From Trypanosoma brucei gambiense DAL972 (Eukaryota; Euglenozoa; Kinetoplastea; Trypanosomatida; Trypanosomatidae): a DNA stretch of 64,000 nucleotides. Where the stretch lies: NCBI RefSeq assembly GCF_000210295.1, contig NC_026742.1, positions 62,001 to 126,000 of the forward strand. The letters are read 5' to 3'. Made by a program: the position numbers and the translations under genes. Shown piece by piece: positions 55,765-64,000 of this stretch. The first letter of the stretch is position 1. The number at the start of each line of letters is the position of its first letter. Under the pieces are notes generated by a model that was not told where the DNA came from, did no database searches, and was given only the letters and a program-made list of their open reading frames with translations.

Positions 55765-58700
55765 TCATCCCATCAAACCAAGAAGCAACTCACGCACTTC
55801 GGTGATGCGCACGCGCTCGCCAATGGCACAGTTCAACTCACGGCGGAGAGTATCAACGCGGACGTCGACGTCCTCAAGGATAGAACGCTGCAAGTCTACC
55901 ATCTTTTCATCGATTACCTCTTGATCTTCCTTTCGTGCGAGTAGCGCAACAAATGATGCCCAAAGGCTCTCGAACCGGCTGTCAAGCTGGGACTTTGTAT
56001 ACAAAGCGCAAAGGTCATTCCTCTGCGCTAGCAACCCTTGTTGAACCTCGGAAACGGCAGCCTCCGCAGTCACTAAGCGCTCCACAACGGTGCCTAAGGT
56101 GGTATTGCCATCTTTCGCTAATGGAGTGTCGGTTATTACTGGTGTCGTCTCCTCTTCCACTGCGTGGTGGACAGCACCGGTCTTTAAGTGTTGTTCTATA
56201 TATTTTATCTGCTCGTGGCAGAGAGAAAGACTCACTTTTGTCTCCATAAAGCCATCCGAACAAGCGGTGAGAGCCCGTTCTAATGACAATATGCGATCCA
56301 AAACTGTATCACCAACTGGCTGAGAAGCAATGATTGTTCCACCACCACGTAACTCTGTTACCTCGTTCTCTACCCTCTGCAGGCGCCCCCCAAGCGTATC
56401 TAGTTGATCTGACACACCGTCTGCCATTGGCAAGGAAGGGGGGGCCGACAGCTTAGTGTCAATATCGTCCACAGCTGTTGCTAACATCCCTAGACAACTT
56501 CTCATAAAATCCAACGCATCGTTCAAATGCACTGATACAAGCGTATGCACTGCCCCTAGATTCTCCTCTGCACAATCAATCCGCTGCTCCAGTGACAAAA
56601 GTGAAGACTGATGAACAGAACAATCTCCTTCGGGACGCGGTTCAAACTGAGTGCTGTTCTCCACTGACCTCCGAGTTTCTTCGAATTGTGCTGTTAAACC
56701 CAGCCAGCTGCTGCGCAGCCGAGACAATTCCTCCTCGCAAATAACCAACCTTCCTTCAATAGGAGCAAACTTATCAAGTACTGCATTCCTTTCATGTTTA
56801 TGTTTCTCTAGGAACGTGGAGAACGCAGCCACGCTCGCCGAAACGTCACTCCACTCCTCAGATGCCTTCCTTATGCAACCCAAAAAAGCCTTCTCAAGCT
56901 TCTTCGTCTCAGTATGCAAAGTCTCAACGGACGCACCCAATTTTAATATGTCGGATGCGTTCATATCACTAGACTTTTTGTTTAGTGACGTAATACCTTC
57001 CAGTGTGTTAAGTTTTTCTTCTAACATGCAGAAACGGGACCGAAGCTTCTCATGTTCGTCTCGAAGATCAGAAGAGTCCCGGCGCAACTTCTCCTCATTT
57101 GCACAGACTCTATCCAACACACTCGCTACACTCTGCGACATTAACTTCATGTTGCTTTCGAATCCGTTTAAAACGGTTTGAATAGATCCGAACCTCGAAT
57201 CGGTAGCCCAAGCCTGCTCCTGAACACACAAAAGGGAGTGGGGCGGTTGCGCATTATAAGGACGTGCATCAGCGCCTTTTCCCTCATCGACACACCCATA
57301 CGGACTGCTCGGTTCCTTGAAGGGGTATGCAGATGTACTTTGCGCTCCCAGTGTCACTGTTTGCTCACGCAGAAAAGCGGAGTTGGACAAGGCCGCTGAT
57401 AGCTTTTTGTCCATGGAAGTAACAAAGCGATAATATGAATTAGTGTGCTCCTCCACAACATTTTCACAACTGACAAGTAACCGAAACATCTCTTTTAACT
57501 GTGCCTCGTGCTGAACCAATTTGGTCTGATTCCCATGAACTAGCAATTTTAACTCACAAATCTGGTTTTCGGTTAGGGCCATAACCATCTCCCTGAGATG
57601 TTGAACCGCACTGCAGTTCGCCTTACCAGTGGCGGAGCCGACATGCACTAAATCATCCATTGAAGGCATAGCTGCCAGACTGCCGTAAACACTTACGATA
57701 TTTTTGAAGGCATTTACTTCGTCACGGAGGTTCGTAATACTGCTGTCATGACTACCGACTTTCTCTATTACGGAACGTAACCTTTCATCCATGTGCCTAC
57801 TACGGTTAACATCACTCAAGACGCTACCGAATTTATTGCTCAGGTTCTCGAGTCCATGCCTCACGTCACCGACATCGTCCCTCGCTTTCATCTGTTGTTC
57901 TGATATCAAACTACACAAATCTTGATATTTTCTGTCGAGCGCGGCTCGTTCGTGCCTCATCGATTCCTCTAGTAGATTCTCAACCTCTTCTCGAATGTAC
58001 CCCTTCGAAATTACGAGCTCCAGTGCATCAAGCCTTCGGAAGGCATCTTCAATCTTCGCCTTGGCCCCACTGGGCGCGCCAAAGTGATTTAATTGCCTAG
58101 TCACCTCACCAGTTGCGCGACGCATTTCATCCACTTTTATATTTAGTTGATCGGTTTCCTTTGTGACTTCATCGAACTTTTGGTTGATTGCATCTCTTAG
58201 TTTCACAGCCATCACATCATGCGCACCTCTTATTTCTTGAATAATGCTCGTTAGGGAGCGCTGCGCCAGTGTGCTTTGACTGGGCGGTGTAGAAAGCTTT
58301 CCAGTTAAAGCTTGGAGCCTTCTTAGGGCGGTGAATACAGTTTCAAAACGATCATCAGTAGATATCCCGCTGTCCCTAACCAGGGAAACCATGGTATCGA
58401 GTCTGTCGTTAAGTGCCGAGACGTTTTTGTCGTGCATGGAAACCACTGCACTAACTTTGGTATTATCTTCATTAACTGCATCCAACAGTTTCCTGTGGTC
58501 CTGTAACTGAGCCTTGATGGCGTTGATTTCCCCAAATACCGAATTCTCAAGCTGGTGCAACGCGGCGTTTACACATTGTATATCTTCTCTGTATTTTGAT
58601 GATAGGTCAAGTTGTTTTCTGGATACAAGGGCAATTTCTTCCCTTAGTTGGTTGATATCTCTACTTACACTAGAACTATCATTGCTGATTTGCCCTCTCA

Positions 58701-59139
58701 GTTCGGCGAAACCACGGCTCATCATTTTGGAGAGAGCTTTCGCCTCTGTATTTGAGCATTCTTGTTCTGTAGACGCGCTCGGTTTCTGTTTTTCGAGTTT
58801 GTGGACGCGATCGCGCAACCTTCTGCTCTCCTCCCTCAGTTCACGTACTTCAGACATAATTCCATTCACAGTGTTACAGACAGACGATGTAGACTCTTGC
58901 CGACGATGTTGCGTCAAAAGCACTATTTTAGACATTTCATCGGTATTCTCCCTTTGTTTGCAAATAATGTCCTTAAGAATTTTGTCATTATCCCGCTGGT
59001 ATTTCAGGAAACCTTCGCATAACGAATGGGTGTTGCTTACGTCGTTGTTTAACTGGCGTAAAAATATTCGTAAAACGGCTGGAATGTTCAACCACTCCTC
59101 ATCATTATTTAGTGTTGCCTCCCTTGCGCTAAACGTCAT
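55765..59139 (-). CDS. Long coiled-coil protein (1124 aa)
   Basis: The first ATG (59139) follows a frame opened by TTG. The whole protein is helical, with heptad-like leucines and many Glu, Lys, Arg, Asp and Ser residues. Patterns such as LRDEVNAFKNIV, LRRLQALTGKL and LRDEHEKLRSRF recur at irregular spacing, and the hinge regions are Pro- or Ser-rich (about residues 625-670 and 1010-1030). No membrane, nucleotide-binding or catalytic motif is seen. It resembles cytoskeletal rods such as basal-body, flagellar or Golgi-matrix proteins, but the family is not recognised. Codon use and AT content differ slightly from the Sly1 and HECT genes, being AT-richer, without a sign of transfer. Confidence 0.85.
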   Translation of the reverse strand: MTFSAREATLNNDEEWLNIPAVLRIFLRQLNNDVSNTHSLCEGFLKYQRDNDKILKDIICKQRENTDEMSKIVLLTQHRRQESTSSVCNTVNGIMSEVRELREESRRLRDRVHKLEKQKPSASTEQECSNTEAKALSKMMSRGFAELRGQISNDSSSVSRDINQLREEIALVSRKQLDLSSKYREDIQCVNAALHQLENSVFGEINAIKAQLQDHRKLLDAVNEDNTKVSAVVSMHDKNVSALNDRLDTMVSLVRDSGISTDDRFETVFTALRRLQALTGKLSTPPSQSTLAQRSLTSIIQEIRGAHDVMAVKLRDAINQKFDEVTKETDQLNIKVDEMRRATGEVTRQLNHFGAPSGAKAKIEDAFRRLDALELVISKGYIREEVENLLEESMRHERAALDRKYQDLCSLISEQQMKARDDVGDVRHGLENLSNKFGSVLSDVNRSRHMDERLRSVIEKVGSHDSSITNLRDEVNAFKNIVSVYGSLAAMPSMDDLVHVGSATGKANCSAVQHLREMVMALTENQICELKLLVHGNQTKLVQHEAQLKEMFRLLVSCENVVEEHTNSYYRFVTSMDKKLSAALSNSAFLREQTVTLGAQSTSAYPFKEPSSPYGCVDEGKGADARPYNAQPPHSLLCVQEQAWATDSRFGSIQTVLNGFESNMKLMSQSVASVLDRVCANEEKLRRDSSDLRDEHEKLRSRFCMLEEKLNTLEGITSLNKKSSDMNASDILKLGASVETLHTETKKLEKAFLGCIRKASEEWSDVSASVAAFSTFLEKHKHERNAVLDKFAPIEGRLVICEEELSRLRSSWLGLTAQFEETRRSVENSTQFEPRPEGDCSVHQSSLLSLEQRIDCAEENLGAVHTLVSVHLNDALDFMRSCLGMLATAVDDIDTKLSAPPSLPMADGVSDQLDTLGGRLQRVENEVTELRGGGTIIASQPVGDTVLDRILSLERALTACSDGFMETKVSLSLCHEQIKYIEQHLKTGAVHHAVEEETTPVITDTPLAKDGNTTLGTVVERLVTAEAAVSEVQQGLLAQRNDLCALYTKSQLDSRFESLWASFVALLARKEDQEVIDEKMVDLQRSILEDVDVRVDTLRRELNCAIGERVRITEVRELLLGLMG

Positions 59140-59292
59140 CGAACAAAGTTTAGAAGAGTAACTAATAGACAAGTGGGCGGTAAATTTTACCAGTTTCCTC
59201 AGCAACAAAACTCAATCACACTCAGTTTTCTTTTTTGCGCATACTTCGCCGAAATGGGAGAAGTACCCAGGAAACAATATCAAGAATTGGGT

Positions 59293-60516
59293 CTAGTGTA
59301 GACCGTACCCACTCTCAGTTACCATTTTAATGTTGTGCTGGCGAAAAAAATTCATGTAATTCCAGAACTCGTATGGGTTTATGGCATAATAAACCTGGTG
59401 ATCTCTGACGTCAGCAAAATGGACATTCCTTAAGGCGGGTCTTACACGACCCATATCCATCATGAATTTGAATTTGTAGTACCAGTCTTGTTTCCGTAGC
59501 AACCCAGGAACAAATACTAAGCTGTGCACTCCATTAAGATTCCGTATCTTGTCCTGCGGACGATCCAATGGCCTGAAGGGTGTGCCAGACCGTCCCAGGA
59601 TCGCAGTGACACTGATTGCCACATCTTTATGCTCCATAACAGTACGTAGAGCAACATATGCTCCATTCCCCTTCCCAAATAAATGAACTCTTCCGTGCTC
59701 AACATTGAAATTTTCCACAATCCAATCACAGAATCGAGCGACTATAGCCTCCACTGGAATTTGAAAATTGTGCTTAATATTGATCACTGGGGCAACGACA
59801 ACCCACTTTTGCTCCGTCATTAACTGTCGATGCACCGGCCTTTCAAAGAAATTGGCACACACATCCTCAAAATCTCTTGCAACACCTCGGTGGTCTGGGA
59901 GGACAACCATGTATGGGCACTGGTCCGTTTTTGACCAACCAGAGGGAACAATCATGCTAAAAACCATCGGAGAGGGGTCTTCGTCTGGACTGAAGGCACT
60001 GTGATCAACACAATCAGCCTGTCCTTCAACGAGGGCTAAACCGGTGCTCATCGGATATAAGGCACGCAACTCGTACTCATTAGGAATTCGCGTATTTTTT
60101 GGAAGTCTGCGAAAAGATGTCTCGTTCGGGACATAGCTCACCTCCGGCTGAGGAACCCGAACAACCTTACGCCGACCACGGTCGCTAACGGAATCAGAGG
60201 TTGCATCTTTTCTCTTAGAACCGATGTATGGTCCCTCCTGGGAGAAAAGGTACTTCAGTTGGTTCATCTCAACAAAAACATTTTCCTTCTCTGATACGGG
60301 GTGGACATCGCCTAATTTAATTCCCCCATGTTTGTCCTCATATATTTGATTAGGAATGTTAACCTCGCTGATAACGACAGCCTCACGGACAGATGAGTCT
60401 TTCAGAGAATCCTCTCCAACAGGATCTACATTTTCTACGCAACTTGTCCGCAACAGGCGCACGTGCATGAGCAAACTTTGCCTAATACAGCTTCTCGCAC
60501 ATAGCCTACGATACAT
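59293..60516 (-). CDS. Alpha/beta-hydrolase-like protein lacking the nucleophile, probably mitochondrial (407 aa)
   Basis: Residues from about 200 have an esterase-like alpha/beta-hydrolase pattern: CPYMVVLPDHRG, then KWVVVAPVI, then VHLFGKGNGAYVALRTV where the nucleophile elbow is expected. The elbow reads G-K-G-N-G instead of G-x-S-x-G, so the nucleophile position (G283) is glycine. A DHQVYY near the C-terminus matches the position of the usual histidine loop. The protein is therefore probably a non-catalytic hydrolase fold. The N-terminus (MYRRLCARSCIRQSLLM) is a typical mitochondrial presequence. The middle, about residues 30-170, is polar. Start: the first ATG; 37 upstream codons are open through a TTG. 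Trypanosome mitochondrial complexes contain several recruited dead enzymes, so a structural role is plausible but not shown. Confidence 0.8.
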   Translation of the reverse strand: MYRRLCARSCIRQSLLMHVRLLRTSCVENVDPVGEDSLKDSSVREAVVISEVNIPNQIYEDKHGGIKLGDVHPVSEKENVFVEMNQLKYLFSQEGPYIGSKRKDATSDSVSDRGRRKVVRVPQPEVSYVPNETSFRRLPKNTRIPNEYELRALYPMSTGLALVEGQADCVDHSAFSPDEDPSPMVFSMIVPSGWSKTDQCPYMVVLPDHRGVARDFEDVCANFFERPVHRQLMTEQKWVVVAPVINIKHNFQIPVEAIVARFCDWIVENFNVEHGRVHLFGKGNGAYVALRTVMEHKDVAISVTAILGRSGTPFRPLDRPQDKIRNLNGVHSLVFVPGLLRKQDWYYKFKFMMDMGRVRPALRNVHFADVRDHQVYYAINPYEFWNYMNFFRQHNIKMVTESGYGLH

Positions 60517-61214
60517 CTTCAAGGGCGTATGTGCGTGTGTGTATGTGTGTTTAAAAGCGAACAAAGAAGGTAATATCACGGACTTTCTATCAGGAGAACT
60601 GGAGGGCGAGACAACAATTGAAAACAAATAGCAAAGTGCCTGAAGTCACCAAACGATATTAATTTCAAATGCGTTATAAAACTAAGCTACCATAAAATTA
60701 AAGCATATCACCGTTTGAAATAAATCACTAATTACAAAGCCGTAGTTTACTACCCCCTGCCCTCATGTCCGGCAGGTAGTGATGTCAGTAACTATACAGC
60801 ACTCTCAACAATGGAAACGAAAACAATGTTGCACACCTTCTATCAGAGTGGAAAAAACTACCGGCAAAAGTGGCTTCAAATTTTTGTGTGCAGTAAAACG
60901 AATGAAAAAATAGAGAGCACGTAACAACTTTCTCGTGTACGAGACCCCTTTCAGAATTTCCGAATACCAAGAGGTACACTAGATAACAGTTTTAGCTCGT
61001 ACACTACGCTAATATAAAATAAAGTGGCACAAAGGAGAACCCCGGGATGCTCCGGCACAAGCGGTTCGAAAACATAGCATAAACAAATAAGGGTTGCCTA
61101 ACCGACAAGGGCGCTGAGGCAATAATGGAATTTAAAAACATTCTGAATGTAGTTACACACATACCAGCTACACCATCAGGTCAAGGAACATAGTTTCGTT
61201 TTTTCCCGGCTTCG
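60517..61214. other. Intergenic region between the omega-amidase and the hydrolase-like gene
   Basis: It contains a CA/TG-rich stretch near the hydrolase-like start and the 3' UTR of the amidase gene. No gene or RNA was recognised. Confidence 0.55.
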
Positions 61215-62036
61215 CTACTTCCAAGTTAAAGAATAAAGATCATGACGGACTCCACTCAGTATTGGAATCATGTTTCTTGTTGTTTTGACCATGTTTATGT
61301 CCAAATCCGCATCAACATAAGTTTCTCCCTCATCAGCCATGGCAATTACCCTCCCCATTGGGTCCACAATTATTGAATGACCCCATGCCACGTACTCTGC
61401 CCCTGCATCACGAGCAGGGGAACACATGATAACAAACTGTTGGTTGTCCACAGCACGGGACCTTGCAGCGATTTCCCAGTGCGCTGGCCCAGTTACCATG
61501 TTAAACGCAGCGGGGTAAACCAGGAAAGAGGTTCCCTCCGCTGCGTACTTCCACGCCAAAAACGGAAACCGCACATCAAAACATATACCAAGTCCGAACT
61601 TTACGTCGCCCTCGATAGTAACGGGTGTGGCGTCTGAACCCGCAGAGAGGACTTCTCCCTCATCCATTTTGAGTGTATCGGTATTGATTCGAAAGAGGTG
61701 GACCTTGCGGTGGATATGCTTTAAGTCCCCTTTAGGGTCGAATACCATCGCCGAGTTAAACAGTTTCCCATCCAACCTTTCCGGTATGCTCCCTGCAACA
61801 ACCCAAACCGAGTTCTCCCTTGCTACTTTGGACATAGCATCAAATGTAGGAAACCCCGCTTGTACCTCTTCCGAATACTCCGCGAAGTACTTCGTCCCAT
61901 ATGGACAATTGAAGCACTCGGGCAACACCACAAAGTCAGTACCGCGCTTCGCTGCAGCAGCAATCATTTCCACAGCTTTGCGAATATTGGCTTCCTTGGA
62001 CTTACCAACAGTCATCTGACACAAAGTAACGCGCAT
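61215..62036 (-). CDS. Omega-amidase, NIT2-type nitrilase-superfamily amidohydrolase
   Basis: The enzyme likely hydrolyses alpha-ketoglutaramate and alpha-ketosuccinamate to the ketoacid and ammonia, closing the glutamine and asparagine transaminase route. All three catalytic residues are present: E40 in FVVLPECFNCPY, K111 in HRKVHLF and C152 in LGICFDVRFP. The motif IARSRAVDNQQFV-like stretch and the C-terminal GETYVDADLD also fit. Length (273) and the positions of the triad agree with mammalian NIT2. NIT1-type deaminated-glutathione amidases are the alternative; PECFNCPYGTKYF favours NIT2. No targeting signal is obvious, so it is probably cytosolic. It is the first gene of the minus-strand array seen here. 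Confidence 0.92.
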   Translation of the reverse strand: MRVTLCQMTVGKSKEANIRKAVEMIAAAAKRGTDFVVLPECFNCPYGTKYFAEYSEEVQAGFPTFDAMSKVARENSVWVVAGSIPERLDGKLFNSAMVFDPKGDLKHIHRKVHLFRINTDTLKMDEGEVLSAGSDATPVTIEGDVKFGLGICFDVRFPFLAWKYAAEGTSFLVYPAAFNMVTGPAHWEIAARSRAVDNQQFVIMCSPARDAGAEYVAWGHSIIVDPMGRVIAMADEGETYVDADLDINMVKTTRNMIPILSGVRHDLYSLTWK

Positions 62037-62751
62037 TCTGACTTACCTCCCCCCCTTTAACTCCTAGTGGAACCAATATTTTGCGTTTGTCCTATTGTAT
62101 TTCTAGTTTTTTCTTTTTTGTAATCGTATAAATTGATTTATCCCTTCGCAGTAACAAATGATGTCTGAAACCCCTTTATTACCTCCTCTAGCTGAAAGGT
62201 CCTTGAAAAGCTCAGACAAGATCGAAGAGGAATATTTTCCATTATAGTATCTACAGCGCTCCTCGAAGGAAGTCTCATCGAAGTATGCATTACAAAACAA
62301 ACCAGAAAGTAAGCACAACAAATTCATCAGTCACATAGCACTTTATACAGGCAGCTGCGCATGTTACGCCAATGAAACCATACTTGATAACGGTGAAGGA
62401 AGAGCGGCTTCTCCACAAAAAAACTACAGGGTCGATCATACACAAGACCCCGTCAACGGTTCCACTGGGCCGGTTCGTCGTAAAGACACTCGCTATTGCA
62501 GTTCAGAACATATAAGATAACTTAAAGCAGAGGGCATACAATCACAGCAACAACGCCTTGTGTGCATAAAACCGGGGGGAAAAGCAGCGACACAGCGTTA
62601 ATCTACCGCATTCATGTAGCATTTTCTGCTGCTGACGCAAGCGTTCACGTAGCATTCCCCTGTGAACTTCCCTACTAGTCACTTTTACAAAACAAAACAA
62701 AAAAAATCGACACCACCTTGCAACTCCCAATAAATCACAAAACCGACTTAA
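62037..62751. other. Boundary between the leftward gene array and the retroposon
   Basis: Genes to the left run on the minus strand and the element to the right on the plus strand, so this is a candidate divergent strand-switch region, where trypanosomes often start transcription in both directions. A minus-strand tract (about 62286-62325) with AG sites just downstream could serve the amidase. A 74-codon frame at 62103-62327 is discussed under rejected items. Confidence 0.45.
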
Positions 62752-64000
62752 ATATTGCTCAAACACCACAACGCCATCTTCGCGAAGTGCCAGGGTCCAG
62801 TACCCCGTATCATCGGGGGAAGCCAAGAGCCAGCAGCGTTCCTTTCATGGGGAACACTGCTGTGCTCCGGCTACGGCATCATACAGCACAGGGATCAACA
62901 GCGTCTTTCTGGGACACCGTTTTTCATTTTTCGGTCCCTGGACACGTGCCAGCGTGCCATCAGTAATGCTATCCGCACTAAGATGCTGCTGTCCGGTGAT
63001 GTGGAAGAGAATCCCGGCCCGTCGTTGCGCGGGATGCAGTGGAACTGCGCCGGGCTATCTCAAGGAAAGAGATTAACACTCCACAAAACCCTTGTTGATG
63101 AGCGGATCGCCTTTTGTCTGTTGAGCGGGACACGGATGACGCCTGGAGAGACGGCTTGCTTTAGCGTTGCTAGCTACCAACATCACGGAATAGTTCGTAA
63201 CTGCAAAGGAGGTGGTGTATCAATACTAGTGAGGGAGGACCTACCAGTCGAGACCGGTATGGCCGTTGTCGGTCGCATTGAACAAGTGCATGCAACAATT
63301 CACCTTGCACGTGGAACGGCGCTGACTGTCACGTCGGCATACATCCCACCAAAACACACCTTCACGGCAACTGACCTAGATACGCTTCTGACGACTGACG
63401 GTGCTCAGCTCATCGGTGCAGACGCTAACGCACACGCGTTGGCATGGGATCGCGCGAGCCCACCAAATACCAAGGGTGAAACCCTCACACAGTGGTGCAT
63501 TGACAACCAGTTTCTGGTCTGCAACACTGGTGAGTGCACCAGGTACGCGCGCCACCACGGGGAGTCCACCCCTGATGTGACACTGTCAAGGAATTGCACA
63601 GCGTACACGTGGACATCGCTGTATTCTCCCGATAGCGATCACCATCACATATTTTTCGACGTTATCGTTGGAGACGACACAGATGCGCTGAGTTGCCCGC
63701 GGCTTCAAAAGCCTATGTACGCATGGCTAAAAGCTAACTGGAGGAATTTCCGTCTCAAGGTTGACGAGCTCTGCAGGAAAATTGGTAGAGAGAAGAACGT
63801 CAACACCCTGGAACAGAAATTGAGCTCCGCCATCCGCATTGCGACGAAGGTCTCCGTCCCCCGTGGCTGCAGAGCAACGCCACCACATTGGACACCTGAG
63901 CTCGCGAAACTCGATGAAGAGATCGCTGGATGCGGACCCTCCCACCGAAGGGAAAAGTTGGTAGCCACGCGTAAGCAGATCCTGGACCGTACCACAAAGA
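62752..64000 (+). mobile_element. ingi: ingi-type non-LTR retroposon, 5' part, running off the right edge
   Basis: A continuous plus-strand frame from 62752 to the edge encodes the ingi N-terminus: a 2A-like LLSGDVEENPGP, then an AP-endonuclease domain. The DNA at about 62785-62835 (GTGCCAGGGTCCAGTAC, then CCCCG...CGGGG, then GAAGCCAAG) resembles the conserved 5' signature of trypanosome ingi/L1Tc elements as I remember it. Upstream of about 62780 I cannot find the expected first strand of that signature, so the 5' border is uncertain and the copy may be 5'-truncated or diverged. No target-site duplication can be checked because the 3' end is outside. Confidence 0.85.
62983..64000 (+). CDS. 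ingi ORF: 2A-like peptide and AP-like endonuclease, C-terminal part beyond window edge
   Basis: The only ATG at the start of the open frame is at 62983, giving MLLSGDVEENPGP; the typical 2A upstream residues (RSLDTCQRAISNAIRTK) are encoded before it, in frame, without an ATG. After the 2A point comes an APE-type endonuclease that nicks target DNA for reverse transcription. N in MQWNCAGL, Y in SAYIPP, GADANAH, PDVTLSR and SDHHH are present. The acidic residue expected after the second strand is Gly in CLLSGTRM, a likely loss of activity. The frame is otherwise open for 339 codons. The reverse transcriptase should lie beyond the window. Confidence 0.85.
   Translation, partial: MLLSGDVEENPGPSLRGMQWNCAGLSQGKRLTLHKTLVDERIAFCLLSGTRMTPGETACFSVASYQHHGIVRNCKGGGVSILVREDLPVETGMAVVGRIEQVHATIHLARGTALTVTSAYIPPKHTFTATDLDTLLTTDGAQLIGADANAHALAWDRASPPNTKGETLTQWCIDNQFLVCNTGECTRYARHHGESTPDVTLSRNCTAYTWTSLYSPDSDHHHIFFDVIVGDDTDALSCPRLQKPMYAWLKANWRNFRLKVDELCRKIGREKNVNTLEQKLSSAIRIATKVSVPRGCRATPPHWTPELAKLDEEIAGCGPSHRREKLVATRKQILDRTTK

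Noticed and set aside
62103..62327. Minus-strand 74-codon frame with a signal-like start, upstream of the omega-amidase
   Set aside because: Its first codons overlap the pyrimidine tract that best serves the amidase, so its ATG would lie upstream of the mature mRNA start. No domain is recognised.
62542..62826. Minus-strand 94-codon frame overlapping the retroposon
   Set aside because: It is partly antisense to the ingi frame and partly AT-rich spacer, with no recognised domain.

Overview
The window is nuclear DNA of a trypanosomatid, very probably the Trypanosoma brucei group. Reasons: no introns are seen in about 23 protein genes. All of them lie on the minus strand, head to tail, over more than 60 kb, and many start codons are preceded by a pyrimidine tract followed by AG, the layout of polycistronic transcription with spliced-leader trans-splicing. 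The right edge (about 62.75-64.0 kb, plus strand) carries the 5' part of an ingi-type non-LTR retroposon with a 2A-like peptide. The species call rests on recognising the ingi element, an AUK3-like kinase and a PI synthase; I could run no search.

Layout, left to right (transcription runs right to left). 0-20 kb: a long coiled-coil protein cut by the window edge; phosphatidylinositol synthase; a small double zinc-ribbon (Stc1-like) protein; a membrane protein with a mitochondrial-type N-terminus; a divergent RRM/coiled-coil protein; an Aurora-like kinase with odd glycine-loop and DFG residues; a BRCC36-type JAMM deubiquitinase; a MATH-BTB-BTB protein; a coiled-coil protein; the peroxisomal/glycosomal membrane protein PXMP4; and the replication factor MCM10. 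20-34 kb: one 13-kb gene for a giant protein of about 31 fibronectin-III-like modules, interrupted by a 100-N assembly gap. 35-44 kb: a 9-kb gene for a SPRY/RanBP2-zinc-finger HECT ubiquitin ligase. 46-54 kb: the SM protein Sly1, a small nuclear-looking protein, two nearly identical RPL35 genes, a WD40 protein and an unknown basic protein. 54.8-62 kb: a possible small mitochondrial protein, a long coiled-coil protein, an alpha/beta-hydrolase-like protein lacking its nucleophile, and a NIT2-type omega-amidase. 62.0-62.75 kb is the boundary between the minus-strand gene array and the plus-strand retroposon, a candidate divergent strand-switch region.

The genes do not form a pathway: neighbours in trypanosome gene arrays are usually unrelated, and apart from the RPL35 pair no functional clustering can be defended. 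Three ubiquitin-system genes (BRCC36, MATH-BTB, HECT) share the array, probably by chance.

Starts: several open frames extend upstream of the first ATG through TTG or GTG codons. I used the first in-frame ATG everywhere, which shortens many frames by 5-47 codons. For PXMP4 I used a later ATG because a good splice acceptor separates the first ATG from the conserved protein. Domain calls come from motif reading, not from profile searches.
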